Below are positions 18,976-28,592 of a stretch of 64,000 bases of DNA, one piece after another. Below the pieces are notes generated by a model that saw only the letters and a list, made by a program, of their open reading frames with translations, was not told the DNA's origin and did not search any database. Position 1 is the stretch's first letter. The number at the start of each line of letters is the position of its first letter. Both the position numbers and the translations under genes were made by a program. Source of the stretch: Pseudomonadales bacterium (GTDB taxonomy: Bacteria > Pseudomonadota > Gammaproteobacteria > Pseudomonadales > DT-91); assembly GCA_013215055.1 (NCBI GenBank), contig JABSRQ010000008.1, positions 119,742 to 183,741 on the forward strand. The letters are read 5' to 3'.

Positions 18976-20622
18976 ATGGCGCTGAAAACTGCATTAATTG
19001 TTGATGATTCAAAATTAGCCAGGATCACATTACGTAAAAAACTCGATAAACTGGGTGTTGACGTTGAGCTTGCTGAATCTGCAGAGCAAGCCATTGCGAT
19101 GCTGAAGGCAAATCGTCCTGATGTTGTGTTTATGGATCACTTGATGCCTGATATGGATGGCTTCGAGGCCACCCAAGAAATCCGTAGCATGCATGGTTTT
19201 GCCGATCTTCCTATCGTGATGTGTAGTGGTAAAGATCATGATAGCTATCTTGAAGAAGCCCAGGCCATTGGTGCAAACTTTACCCTGATTAAACCGCCAA
19301 CGAATGAAGGCTTAGATGCCATCATGAATATGGATTTCTCCAACCCATTGGCGGCGGAATCATTATTAGAGCCTGTCGTTCAGGATGCAGAGGAAGATGT
19401 TGTTGCCGATGCCATCGCTGAAATTACTGCCGTGCTGGATGATGACGATGATCTATTGATTTCTGATGATATGCTGATCAGCGATGATATGGATGATGAC
19501 CTTCTAATCAGTGATGATATGCTTGATAGCTCTGATGTATCGGCAGATTCCCTATCCAGTGATTTGGATGATGCGCTGTTATTAGATGATTCTTTGATGA
19601 TGGATTTGCATGAGCCAACATCTGACTTGATTGCTGACGATGAGTTTGAACTGGATGATATTCCGGTTCTGGCAACAGCTGCGGAAAATCCATTAGCTGT
19701 GGTTGGTGAAGATGATGCCGATCTAATGGCGATTCCTGTTGCAGAAGTTGAGGAAGATTTAGGCGACTTGCCTTTGATGGACGTTGAAGAGACGTTTTTG
19801 ACTGATGTGCTACCTGAACTTGATGCCATAATGCCTGCAGATGATGTGGCTGAAGAAATTGATGCGCTTATCGATGAAGTGGTGTTAGAACCTGTTATTG
19901 AAGCCGCGGCGCCGGTTATTGAAACAGTGGTGGTTGCTGAGTCCGGCTTATCTGCTTCTGAAATAGAGGGCTTGGTTTCAGCCAAAGTTACCGAGCTACT
20001 TGCGCTTGAAAAACAGCAGATTCAACAAGATGTAGAACAGAAGATTGCCGATCAAACTGCTGCGATTATAGCAAAGCAACAAATCCTGGAAGAAAAGACC
20101 GATTTATTAGCTGCTGCTGGCTTTGACGTTGCAGAGCCGGGTGCTGCTTTTGATGAGGCCGCTGTACAGACATTAATAATCCAAACCCTGGATGATAAAC
20201 TGACGGCATTAACGCAAACGCTGTCAGCCGATTTAACCAGCCAATTTACCGATTTATTAGATCAACGTTTGGCGTCTGCTGAAGCTACCACTGAGCCGGT
20301 TGATGTTGAAACGATCGTTGCCGATAAACTGAATGTCAGCATGGCAGAGATGACGGATAAATTGGCGGTGATGCAGCAACAAATAGACGCCTCTAATGAG
20401 CCCGATGAAACGTTGTTAAACGAGGCCTTGGCGGCATTGCAACCTGCGGCATCTTCTACAGAGGGTGGTGCATCTAGCGATATCAGTGATCAATTAGATG
20501 CCATGCTGGAAGTGCAATTGCAGATGCAGAATAAGATGGGGCTACCTAAAATGCTCTCTGGGGTGGCGCTGATTTTGTCTATAGCCGCATTAGGTGCTGC
20601 AGTAATGGGGTTTTTGTCCTAG
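18976..20622 (+). CDS. receiver-domain protein with acidic linker and C-terminal membrane anchor
   Basis: Residues 5-120 form a complete CheY-like receiver: VDDSKLAR, the phospho-acceptor Asp in VFMDHLMPD, and Lys in LIKPP. Residues about 150-330 are extremely acidic with repeats of LLISDDM. Residues 335-500 are helical, Gln/Ala-rich and probably coiled. The last 20 residues (GVALILSIAALGAAVMGFL) form a single membrane helix at the very C-terminus. There is no DNA-binding or enzymatic output domain. It should be tail-anchored with the receiver in the cytoplasm. The role is unknown; scaffold or polar organiser is speculation. A terminator follows. Confidence 0.82.
   Translation: MALKTALIVDDSKLARITLRKKLDKLGVDVELAESAEQAIAMLKANRPDVVFMDHLMPDMDGFEATQEIRSMHGFADLPIVMCSGKDHDSYLEEAQAIGANFTLIKPPTNEGLDAIMNMDFSNPLAAESLLEPVVQDAEEDVVADAIAEITAVLDDDDDLLISDDMLISDDMDDDLLISDDMLDSSDVSADSLSSDLDDALLLDDSLMMDLHEPTSDLIADDEFELDDIPVLATAAENPLAVVGEDDADLMAIPVAEVEEDLGDLPLMDVEETFLTDVLPELDAIMPADDVAEEIDALIDEVVLEPVIEAAAPVIETVVVAESGLSASEIEGLVSAKVTELLALEKQQIQQDVEQKIADQTAAIIAKQQILEEKTDLLAAAGFDVAEPGAAFDEAAVQTLIIQTLDDKLTALTQTLSADLTSQFTDLLDQRLASAEATTEPVDVETIVADKLNVSMAEMTDKLAVMQQQIDASNEPDETLLNEALAALQPAASSTEGGASSDISDQLDAMLEVQLQMQNKMGLPKMLSGVALILSIAALGAAVMGFLS
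19438..19530 (+). repeat. acidic LLISDDM repeat region
   Basis: About three imperfect copies of a unit encoding (D)DLLISDDM occur back to back inside the receiver-protein gene. The DNA repeats are GATGAT-rich and diverged. Confidence 0.65.
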
Positions 20623-20650
20623 TTTTCCGTTAAATTCACCCGAATCATGA

Positions 20651-20674
20651 AAAGGCCGCATTGCGGCCTTTTTT
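20651..20674 (+). terminator. rho-independent terminator
   Basis: AAAGGCCGC, a short ATT loop, then GCGGCCTTTTTT lies 28 bases after the receiver-protein stop and separates it from the proA operon. Confidence 0.85.
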
Positions 20675-20762
20675 GTGATAAAATCGCCACCTTTGATAAT
20701 ACGTTTATGGTCTTCTCAGACCAGTATAAGCCCGTAAAGAATCCGTAAAATAGGTGTGACCG

Positions 20763-22022
20763 TTGGATATTTCCTCTTATATGCAGTCATTAGGTAAACA
20801 GGCCAGAGCGGCTTCGCGCGCGATGGCAGTGGCTGATACCGGTAAAAAAAATCAGGCTTTATTAGCCATGGCCAAGAGCATCGATGCTTCGCGTGATGTG
20901 TTGTTGGCAGCCAATGCAAAAGACATGTTAGCCGGCAAAGAAAAAGGCCTGGATGCGGCGTTATTAGATCGATTAGAGCTTACCCCTGCCCGTATCGATG
21001 GCATGATTGAAGGGCTGGAGCAGGTAGCCGCTTTAGCCGATCCTATCGGCGCGATCACCGATTTAAATTATCGTCCTTCAGGTATTCAGGTAGGCAAAAT
21101 GCGAGTGCCTCTAGGTGTTATCGGCATCATTTATGAATCACGTCCCAATGTTACGGTGGAGGCGGCGAGCCTGTGTTTAAAATCAGGTAATGCGGCGGTT
21201 TTACGTGGCGGTTCCGAGGCGGTTCATTCGAATCAGGCGATTGCCGCCTGTGTCAGAGATGGCCTTAAAGCTGCGGGTTTACCCGAAGATGCGGTGCAAG
21301 TGTTGGAGACCACCGATAGAGAAGCTGTAGGACAAATGATTACTCTGCCTGAATATATCGATGTGATCATACCCCGAGGTGGCAAAGGCTTAATTGAGCG
21401 TATCAGCAAGGATGCGCGCGTGCCTGTAATCAAACATCTAGATGGCATTTGTCATGTGTATATCGATGATGATGCCGATAGCAAAAAAGCCATAGCTGTT
21501 ACTGTAAATGCCAAGACCCAGCGTTATGGCACCTGTAATACGATGGAAACCTTATTAATTGCAGCTTCCCGGGCGCAGGAATTATTACCCAAATTGGCAG
21601 TGGAATTTCAGGAACACGGTGTAGAAATACGTGGCTGTGATACCACCTTAGAGATTTTGGGAGCAGCGGCAATACCTGCGACCGAAGAAGACTGGGCCAC
21701 CGAATATTTAGCGCCGATTTTGTCGATAAAAGTGGTTGATGGCATCGATAAGGCGATAGAGCATATCAATACCTATAGCTCACAGCATACCGAATCGATT
21801 ATTACCGAGAATTACAGCAAATCACGTTTATTTTTACGCGCCTGTGATTCCAGCTCGGTGATGGTGAATGCATCTACCCGTTTTGCCGATGGTTTTGAAT
21901 ATGGCTTGGGAGCCGAAATTGGTATTTCTACCGATAAAATTCATGCCCGAGGCCCGGTGGGGCTGGAAGGGTTAACGTCGCAGAAATATGTGGTTTTAGG
22001 TGACGGTCATATCCGTCAATAA
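20763..22022 (+). CDS. proA: gamma-glutamyl phosphate reductase
   Basis: ProA reduces gamma-glutamyl phosphate to glutamate semialdehyde in proline synthesis. The 419-residue protein has the aldehyde-dehydrogenase-like fold with [20 protein letters not shown], the catalytic Cys in [12 protein letters not shown], and [17 protein letters not shown] near the end. The start appears to be TTG at 20763, with AGGTG 6 bases upstream; the next ATG (20781) would drop six residues. proB is not adjacent. It leads the block proA-nadD-rsfS-rlmH. Confidence 0.95.
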   Translation: MDISSYMQSLGKQARAASRAMAVADTGKKNQALLAMAKSIDASRDVLLAANAKDMLAGKEKGLDAALLDRLELTPARIDGMIEGLEQVAALADPIGAITDLNYRPSGIQVGKMRVPLGVIGIIYESRPNVTVEAASLCLKSGNAAVLRGGSEAVHSNQAIAACVRDGLKAAGLPEDAVQVLETTDREAVGQMITLPEYIDVIIPRGGKGLIERISKDARVPVIKHLDGICHVYIDDDADSKKAIAVTVNAKTQRYGTCNTMETLLIAASRAQELLPKLAVEFQEHGVEIRGCDTTLEILGAAAIPATEEDWATEYLAPILSIKVVDGIDKAIEHINTYSSQHTESIITENYSKSRLFLRACDSSSVMVNASTRFADGFEYGLGAEIGISTDKIHARGPVGLEGLTSQKYVVLGDGHIRQ

Positions 22023-22032
22023 GCAGCCTAAT

Positions 22033-22662
22033 ATGCTTGCTGGAATAGGTGTCATGGGCGGTATGTTTAATCCTGTGCATAATGGCCATTTACGTGCTGC
22101 GGTGGAATTTTCTGAAGCCTTGACGTTGGGTGATGTTTTTATGATGCCCTGCCATCAGCCTGCGCATAAAAACAGGCCTGATCAAAGCAGTGCCCAGCGC
22201 AAGGTCATGCTGGATTTAGCCTTGCTGAATTTCAATGGGGTCAGAGTCGATGATAGAGAAATGCGCCGTGGGCATGATAGACCCAGTTACACGATTGACT
22301 CTCTGCTGGAAATCCGTGCAGAAATAGGGCCTAATACGCCGCTTTATTTTGCTATGGGCACAGATGCTTTTAACAGCATTGAGAGTTGGCATCAATGGCA
22401 GCAGCTTTTTGATGTTGCCAATATCGTTGTATTACATAGGCCAGGCACAAATATTAATATTTCCAATGGCTTTTTATTACAGCGAAAAAAAACATTAGCG
22501 GATAGAGGGGCGGTGGCAGGACATTTATATGACCTTGTGATACCTGCTTTAGATATTTCCTCTACCCAAATACGCGCTGCTATAGGCGCAAAAAAGAATA
22601 TCGGCGGCCTGCTACCTGAGGCCGTAGAAAATTATATTAATCAATACAAACTGTATCAGTGA
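22033..22662 (+). CDS. nadD: nicotinate-nucleotide adenylyltransferase
   Basis: NadD adenylates nicotinate mononucleotide in NAD synthesis. The nucleotidyltransferase motif is GGMFNPVHNGHL, where the family usually has GGTFDP; the HxGH core is intact. The second motif, DISSTQIR, is near the C-terminus. The ATG at 22033 gives 209 residues and puts the motif about seven residues from the start, as in homologues. A GTG at 22000 inside proA is an alternative and would add 11 residues. Confidence 0.94.
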   Translation: MLAGIGVMGGMFNPVHNGHLRAAVEFSEALTLGDVFMMPCHQPAHKNRPDQSSAQRKVMLDLALLNFNGVRVDDREMRRGHDRPSYTIDSLLEIRAEIGPNTPLYFAMGTDAFNSIESWHQWQQLFDVANIVVLHRPGTNINISNGFLLQRKKTLADRGAVAGHLYDLVIPALDISSTQIRAAIGAKKNIGGLLPEAVENYINQYKLYQ

Positions 22663-22666
22663 CTCT

Positions 22667-23008
22667 ATGAATAAAGCACAATTAAACGCGTTGGTTGTTA
22701 AGGCCCTGGAAGACCTAAAAGCCAAAGACGTTGTCTGTCTGGATGTTACCTCGGTGACGGATATGACCGATACCATGTATTTTGTAACCGGAACGTCTAA
22801 TCGCCATGTTAAATCACTGGCAGAAAATGTCAGCATGGAAGTTAAAAAAGCCGGTAGGCAGCCATTAGGCATTGAGGGGCAAGATGTCGGTGATTGGGTG
22901 TTGGTCGATTTAGGTGAAATATTGGTGCATGTGATGTTACCTGAAATTCGTGACCTTTATGACCTGGAAAAATTATGGTCAATACCTGAAAGATCTGATG
23001 ATGCTTAA
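22667..23008 (+). CDS. rsfS: ribosomal silencing factor RsfS
   Basis: RsfS binds ribosomal protein uL14 and blocks subunit joining when nutrients are low. The 113-residue protein carries the family core VVCLDVTSVTDMTDTMYF, GTSNRHVKSLA and GDWVLVDLGEILVHVM. It starts 4 bases after nadD and lies 16 bases before rlmH, the usual order in gammaproteobacteria. Confidence 0.96.
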   Translation: MNKAQLNALVVKALEDLKAKDVVCLDVTSVTDMTDTMYFVTGTSNRHVKSLAENVSMEVKKAGRQPLGIEGQDVGDWVLVDLGEILVHVMLPEIRDLYDLEKLWSIPERSDDA

Positions 23009-23024
23009 ATAGAGCGTTTGAGTT

Positions 23025-23492
23025 ATGCGCATACGGATTATTGCCATAGGTCAGAAAATGCCAGCTTGGGTAAGCACGGCCTATGATGACTACGCAAAAC
23101 GTATTAACGGTGATATGCAGCTGCAAATGCTGGAATTACCTATGCAAAAGCGTGGTAAAAATAGCAATGCCGCCCAACTTACCGAAAAAGAAGGTAAGAC
23201 GATTCTTGATGTCTTAAAGCCGGGTGAGCGTGTTGTGGCACTGGATGTTTTGGGCAAAGATCTGACCACACAAAAGTTAGCCTCAAAGTTGAAAGATTGG
23301 CAGATGGATGGGCGTAATGTGGCCATTATTATCGGCGGGCCTGACGGTTTATCACCGGCGGTCTTACAACGAGCCGATGATAAAATTTCATTGTCGAAAT
23401 TAACCCTGCCACATCCCTTGGTCAGGGTTTTGTTATCTGAACAGCTGTATCGAGCCTGGTCTATCAATCATGGCCATCCCTATCATCGATGA
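23025..23492 (+). CDS. rlmH: 23S rRNA (pseudouridine-1915-N3)-methyltransferase RlmH
   Basis: RlmH methylates pseudouridine 1915 in helix 69 of 23S rRNA. The 155-residue SPOUT protein has the SAM-binding knot residues IIIGGPDGLS and the C-terminal segment LPHPLVRVLLSEQLYRA ending in HPYHR, which is close to E. coli YbeA. It sits between rsfS and mrdA, 15 bases before the latter. Confidence 0.97.
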   Translation: MRIRIIAIGQKMPAWVSTAYDDYAKRINGDMQLQMLELPMQKRGKNSNAAQLTEKEGKTILDVLKPGERVVALDVLGKDLTTQKLASKLKDWQMDGRNVAIIIGGPDGLSPAVLQRADDKISLSKLTLPHPLVRVLLSEQLYRAWSINHGHPYHR

Positions 23493-23507
23493 TGACCCAC
23501 TAAACAG

Positions 23508-25415
23508 ATGCAATATCGCGCCTTAAAGGACAATGCCCGTGAGCAGCGGCTGATTCATATTCGCACGATTATTGCTTTTGTTATCGTGTTTATCTTGCTC
23601 AGTGTCTTATTTAGCCGCTATTTTTTTCTCCAAATTTATCATTATGAAACCTATGCCACTAAATCGGAATCTAACCGTGTTCATCTGCAGCGCCTGCCTC
23701 CCAAGCGCGGTTTAATTGTTGATAGGGACCATCAACTAGTTGCCGAAAATCAACCCAGTCATGTGTTATCGATTATTCGCGATAGAGTCGATGATTTACC
23801 GGCGTTGTTAGATTCTCTTAAACGTTATCAATTAATTGATGATGACGATATTGCCCGGTTTATGAAACGTAAAAAACGTTTTAGAGCGTTTGAAGCTCAG
23901 CCTATTCGTTTTAATTTAAATGATGAAGATATCGCCAAAGTGGCGGCCAATCGTATCCGGATGCCGGGTGTGGAAGTTAACGCAACCTTGGTGCGCCATT
24001 ATCCGCAACAGGGCGATTTGGCTCATATGTTAGGTTATGTGGGGCGTATCAATGAACGTGAACTTAAGCAGCTTGATCTTGATAATTATTCAGGCACCCA
24101 TCATATCGGTAAAATTGGCATAGAAAAACACTATGAGGATTTTCTACATGGTACGGCAGGCTTTCAAAATGTTGAAACCGATGCCCGTGGACGTGTATTA
24201 AGAACTCTGGAAAAAACACCGCCTATACCCGGAGAAAATATTGTTTTGCATATGGATTTGGATGTGCAAAAAGTAGCTTTGCAAGCGCTGGGTACACATC
24301 GTGGTGCCGTGGTTGCGATAGATACCACTAACGGCGGTATTTTGGCGGCAGTCAGTACACCTACCTTTGATGCCAATGCCTTTGTTAATGGGATCAGCCA
24401 CAAAAATTACAACGCATTAAGAAATAATCTCGATTTACCGTTGTTTAACCGCATTATTCAGGCGCAATATCCACCGGGCTCTACGGTTAAACCTATGATG
24501 AGTTTGGCAGGGCTGGAAGAGAAGGCGACGTTTACCTGGAGTAAAGTTGCCGATCCTGGCTGGTATCAACTGCCTAATGATAAACGTTATTACCGTGACT
24601 GGAAGCGTCAGGGCCACAGTAAATTTGTCGGATTTCATGATGCGCTTGAACAATCCTGTGATGTGTTTTTCTACGATTTAGCCTTTAAATTGGGCGTGAA
24701 AAATATATCCAAATACTACGATATGTTTGGCCTGGGCTGGGATACCGGTATCGATGTACCCAATGAAAGGCACGGTATCAACCCTTCTCCACAGTGGAAA
24801 CGTAGCCAGGGGCGTGGGCGTTGGTATACCGGAGACAGTTTAAATATGGCGATAGGCCAGGGTTATGTATTAATGACACCTATGCAGCTGGCTTATATGA
24901 CCAGCATTATCGCCAACCGCGGTAAGCGTTTTATTCCGCAGATGGTGAGGAAATTGGGTGATAATGAATTACCCCCTAAGCAGCGTCCCGCTATTAAACT
25001 GGGTGATGAGCAAAACTGGGAAGAAATTATCTATGGCATGCAGCGGGTTATCTCCGGGAAAAAAGGTACGGCCAGGCGTATCGGCCGTGGTCTAACGTAC
25101 ACGTTGGCAGGTAAAAGTGGTACCGCTCAGGTGGTGGGCATCAAGCAGGGTGAGCGTTATGACGCCAAGGCGTTAAAAGAGCGACAACGTGATCATGCTT
25201 TATTTATCGGTTTTGCGCCAATAGACAAACCACGTATTGCGGTTGCGGTGATCGTTGAAAATGGTCAGTCGGGTTCTGGGGTTGCCGGCCCTATTGTAAG
25301 AAAGGTCATTGATGCCTGGATGTTAAAAGTGGCGGAACAGGAAAAGCTCGAAAAGCAAAAAGAAGAAAAACTTAAGAAAGAAACCAAGGCTAGTAAGGAT
25401 AACGAACATGTTTGA
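23508..25415 (+). CDS. mrdA: penicillin-binding protein 2 (elongasome transpeptidase)
   Basis: PBP2 cross-links peptidoglycan during rod-shaped elongation together with RodA. The 635-residue protein has one N-terminal membrane helix (residues about 20-42), a pedestal domain with PPKRGLIVDRD, and a transpeptidase domain. Active-site motifs are PPGSTVKPM (catalytic Ser and Lys), the SCD triad and KSGTAQ. The C-terminal tail is Lys/Glu-rich. It overlaps rodA by 8 bases. Confidence 0.97.
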   Translation: MQYRALKDNAREQRLIHIRTIIAFVIVFILLSVLFSRYFFLQIYHYETYATKSESNRVHLQRLPPKRGLIVDRDHQLVAENQPSHVLSIIRDRVDDLPALLDSLKRYQLIDDDDIARFMKRKKRFRAFEAQPIRFNLNDEDIAKVAANRIRMPGVEVNATLVRHYPQQGDLAHMLGYVGRINERELKQLDLDNYSGTHHIGKIGIEKHYEDFLHGTAGFQNVETDARGRVLRTLEKTPPIPGENIVLHMDLDVQKVALQALGTHRGAVVAIDTTNGGILAAVSTPTFDANAFVNGISHKNYNALRNNLDLPLFNRIIQAQYPPGSTVKPMMSLAGLEEKATFTWSKVADPGWYQLPNDKRYYRDWKRQGHSKFVGFHDALEQSCDVFFYDLAFKLGVKNISKYYDMFGLGWDTGIDVPNERHGINPSPQWKRSQGRGRWYTGDSLNMAIGQGYVLMTPMQLAYMTSIIANRGKRFIPQMVRKLGDNELPPKQRPAIKLGDEQNWEEIIYGMQRVISGKKGTARRIGRGLTYTLAGKSGTAQVVGIKQGERYDAKALKERQRDHALFIGFAPIDKPRIAVAVIVENGQSGSGVAGPIVRKVIDAWMLKVAEQEKLEKQKEEKLKKETKASKDNEHV

Positions 25416-26553
25416 AACCAAGGATTATGTTCGTCAAATCAATGCCGATGGTTTTAGAAAAAAACAGGGTTTCTGGCAATCAATTAATTTAGATCCGTGG
25501 TTACTTTTATTATTAGTTACGCTAACCATTTGTGGATTGTTTCTACTCTACAGTGCCAGCGATTACAAAATTCCAACGCTTAAACGTCAGCTGACTTTTT
25601 ATGTTATTGCCTACACGGTGATGATTATTATCGCTCAAGTGCCGATGTTGTTTTTCCGCCGTATTGCGCCTTTTCTGTATATTATAGGGGTTTTATTATT
25701 GCTGGCCGTATTGCTGTTTGGTAGCGGCGCAAAGGGCGCACAGCGCTGGTTAGATATTCCTGGCATTATTCGTTTCCAGCCCTCTGAAATATTAAAACTG
25801 GTTATGCCTTTGACAGTTGCCTGGTATCTTTCTTCACGTATTTTACCACCTAGCTTTAAACATGTTGTGGCAGTGATGGTATTAGTGATGTTGCCTACGA
25901 TAATGATTGCTGCACAACCCGATTTAGGCACGTCAATATTAATCGCCTCATCAGGCCTGTTTGTGTTATTGCTTGCTGGCCTGTCGATTTGGTATATCGT
26001 CTCAGCAGTCGTGTTAGGTATTTCAGCCGCCTGGCCGATGTGGATGTTTGGATTACGAGAATATCAAAAGGGACGAATACTGACGCTTTTAGATCCAGAG
26101 CGCGATAAATTAGGTGCTGGCTGGAATATTATTCAATCTAAAACAGCCATAGGTTCTGGTGGATTTAATGGTAAGGGTTATTTGCAGGGTACCCAATCAC
26201 AATTGAACTTTTTGCCCGAAAGTCACACTGACTTTATTATCGCGGTATTAGCCGAAGAGTTTGGCCTAATCGGTGTGATGCTTTTGTTAGGCCTTTATTT
26301 ATGCATTATCATCCGTGGTTTAATGATTTGCTGGATGGCCGATACTACGTTTAATAAACTGGTGGCAGGCAGTGTGACGTTAACCTTTTTTGTTTATATC
26401 TTTGTTAATATGGGCATGGTGTCCGGTATTTTACCGGTGGTTGGTGTACCTTTGCCGTTAGTGAGTCAGGGGGGGACATCGATAGTCACCCTGATGGCTG
26501 GATTTGGATTGTTAATGGCCATCTCTAGTGATAAACAACAATTTTCTCGTTAG
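25408..26553 (+). CDS. rodA: peptidoglycan glycosyltransferase RodA
   Basis: RodA is the SEDS-family polymerase that makes glycan strands for lateral wall growth with PBP2. The 381-residue protein has about ten membrane helices. It carries the SEDS signatures GAKGAQRWLDIPG, FQPSEILKL, AAQPDLGTSI, ESHTDFIIAVLAEEFG and VPLPLVSQGGTS. It is translationally coupled to mrdA. Confidence 0.97.
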   Translation: MFETKDYVRQINADGFRKKQGFWQSINLDPWLLLLLVTLTICGLFLLYSASDYKIPTLKRQLTFYVIAYTVMIIIAQVPMLFFRRIAPFLYIIGVLLLLAVLLFGSGAKGAQRWLDIPGIIRFQPSEILKLVMPLTVAWYLSSRILPPSFKHVVAVMVLVMLPTIMIAAQPDLGTSILIASSGLFVLLLAGLSIWYIVSAVVLGISAAWPMWMFGLREYQKGRILTLLDPERDKLGAGWNIIQSKTAIGSGGFNGKGYLQGTQSQLNFLPESHTDFIIAVLAEEFGLIGVMLLLGLYLCIIIRGLMICWMADTTFNKLVAGSVTLTFFVYIFVNMGMVSGILPVVGVPLPLVSQGGTSIVTLMAGFGLLMAISSDKQQFSR

Positions 26554-26577
26554 AACTTAGAGTGTGTGGAGATTTTT

Positions 26578-27573
26578 ATGAGTAGACTTCTTTATAGTGC
26601 CTGTATATTGGTTTTAAGTTTGGCTACTGCCAATGTAGCTGCAGGTTCATATGCAGACCGTGACGATGTAAAAGCTTTTGTCGCTACAGTTGCAGCCAAA
26701 CATAAGATGGATGAGGCCGAATTGCTGGCCATTATTGCTCATGGAGTTAAAAAACAAAAAATACTCGATGCGATTTCAAGACCTGCTGAAAAACGTTTAA
26801 ATTGGGGCTCATATCGTAATATCTTTCTGGAGCCAAGACGCATCGCCCAAGGTGTTGAGTTTTGGAAGAAACACGAAAAACTAATTAATGATATTGCCGC
26901 CGAATACAAGGTCGCCCCGGAGATTATCATGGCGATTATTGGTGTAGAAACCCGTTATGGTCGTTTAACAGGCGGTTATAAAGTGTTAGATGCATTATTA
27001 ACCTTGGGTTTTGATTATCCTAAACGTGGAAAGTTCTTCCGTGGTCAATTAGAACAGTTTTTATTACTCAGCAAAGAACAGGGGCTGGATGCAACTGAGT
27101 TAACCGGCTCTTATGCGGGGGCTATGGGTTATGGCCAGTTTATTCCGGGCAGTTATCGTGCCTATGCGGTGGACCATGATAAAGATGGTGTGGCCGATAT
27201 CTGGAATAACCCCGCCGATGCCATTGCTTCGGTCGCAAATTATTTTGCTAAACATAAATGGACTTACGGTGACTTAGTTGCAGTGCCTATCACATTGAAC
27301 AAAGGCCAGGTGATCAGCGATAAACTGATTACAGGTTCAGTTAAGCCTAAAAAAACCGTGGCTTATTATCGTAAAGCGGGTGTACCAATACCTCGTCAAA
27401 TTCGTGACGATGAAAAGGTCGCTTTATTGAAGTTCGAAACCGCAGATGGTGTAGAATACTGGCTGGGCTTTGATAACTTCTATACGATTACACGTTATAA
27501 TCACAGCCAGCTCTATGCGATGGCTGCTTTTCAATTCAGTCAATTACTGAAAACCCACGTTATAATGAAGTAA
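26578..27573 (+). CDS. mltB: lytic murein transglycosylase B
   Basis: MltB cleaves glycan strands to 1,6-anhydro-muropeptides in the periplasm. The protein (331 residues from the ATG at 26578, with GGAG about 7 bases upstream) has a signal peptide ending near ANVAAG rather than a clear lipobox, so this may be a soluble form. The SLT family 3 domain shows AIIGVETRYGRLTG with the catalytic Glu and GAMGYGQFIPGSY. A GTG at 26566 is a weaker start. rlpA begins one base after its stop. Confidence 0.93.
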   Translation: MSRLLYSACILVLSLATANVAAGSYADRDDVKAFVATVAAKHKMDEAELLAIIAHGVKKQKILDAISRPAEKRLNWGSYRNIFLEPRRIAQGVEFWKKHEKLINDIAAEYKVAPEIIMAIIGVETRYGRLTGGYKVLDALLTLGFDYPKRGKFFRGQLEQFLLLSKEQGLDATELTGSYAGAMGYGQFIPGSYRAYAVDHDKDGVADIWNNPADAIASVANYFAKHKWTYGDLVAVPITLNKGQVISDKLITGSVKPKKTVAYYRKAGVPIPRQIRDDEKVALLKFETADGVEYWLGFDNFYTITRYNHSQLYAMAAFQFSQLLKTHVIMK

Positions 27574-27574
27574 A

Positions 27575-28492
27575 ATGCTGCCACCTTTTTGTAAATGTTT
27601 TTTATTATCTAGTGGGCTGCTTTTAGCGGCCTGTAATTATCAAGTTAAGCCGCAAACCGCGCCTGTTGAAGATGTTTCGGAATCCGATGCTTTTCAGCTG
27701 AGTCGTTATGATGTGGCTGCTGATTTTTCTCCAGAAAAACAATTACAGCCCAATCAAATCAAAGATGCAGATCCCCAACCTGAGGCTAGATCTCGTGGGG
27801 GTAATTATTCGCCGTATACGGTTTTTGGCAAAACCTACGAAGTGCTGAGTGATGAAAATGCATTGCTGTATAAAGAGCAGGGGGGAGCTTCCTGGTATGG
27901 CTTAAAGTTTCATGGCCATAAAACCTCCAATGGTGAAATATACGATATATACGGTATGACGGCGGCGCATAAAACCCTGCCAATTCCATCGTATGTGCGT
28001 GTCACCAATTTACAAAATAAACGCAGCTGTATAGTGCGAGTGAATGATAGAGGGCCCTTCCATGATGGGCGTATCATCGATCTATCGTATGCGGCTGCAA
28101 CAAAACTGGGTTATAAAGATCAGGGCACGGCCTGGGTGTCAGTAGAAACCATTGATGCCATTGCCTGGCAGGCACAGAGAAAGTTTGAGCAAGAGCTGGC
28201 TATTGCAGCGAAAAAACAGCAGTTAAAAAAGGCGGCTGCTGTTGAAAAAAATATAGCTGAAAAAGAAAAAACAATATACTTGCAACTCGGTGCGTATAGC
28301 CGTGTTGATATCGCCAAGGCTAAATATCAAACGCTCTATGCCAAATACAGCCATCCGGTGTTTTTGGAGTCTGGCATTGATCAATATCATCGATTAAAAA
28401 TAGGCCCAATAGCCGAGCAGCAACTGGCACAAATTCAGGCCGATTTAGCTGAAGAAGGATATCCAGCACCTGTACGTCTAAAAACCCGGTAA
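27575..28492 (+). CDS. rlpA: septal ring lytic transglycosylase RlpA
   Basis: RlpA is an outer-membrane lipoprotein that cuts denuded glycan at the septum. The lipobox LLLAAC lies near residues 15-20. The double-psi beta-barrel domain shows GGASWYGLKFHGHKTSNGE and RVNDRGPFHDGRIIDLSY with the catalytic Asp. A C-terminal SPOR domain (from about residue 233, IYLQLGAYSRVDIAKAKY) binds denuded peptidoglycan. The total length is 305 residues. Confidence 0.95.
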   Translation: MLPPFCKCFLLSSGLLLAACNYQVKPQTAPVEDVSESDAFQLSRYDVAADFSPEKQLQPNQIKDADPQPEARSRGGNYSPYTVFGKTYEVLSDENALLYKEQGGASWYGLKFHGHKTSNGEIYDIYGMTAAHKTLPIPSYVRVTNLQNKRSCIVRVNDRGPFHDGRIIDLSYAAATKLGYKDQGTAWVSVETIDAIAWQAQRKFEQELAIAAKKQQLKKAAAVEKNIAEKEKTIYLQLGAYSRVDIAKAKYQTLYAKYSHPVFLESGIDQYHRLKIGPIAEQQLAQIQADLAEEGYPAPVRLKTR

Positions 28493-28592
28493 GCCTATCA
28501 AATACTGCCCTGCCACGGCTTTTGCTTTGGTAGAAATCTTGTTAGCATAAGCAATTAAATGAATTAGTCATCAATTGAAGGTTATTGCTGAA

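Noticed and set aside
19380..19985. 201-codon minus-strand frame opposite the receiver protein
   Set aside because: It is Ser-rich shadow translation of the acidic linker, with no start context.
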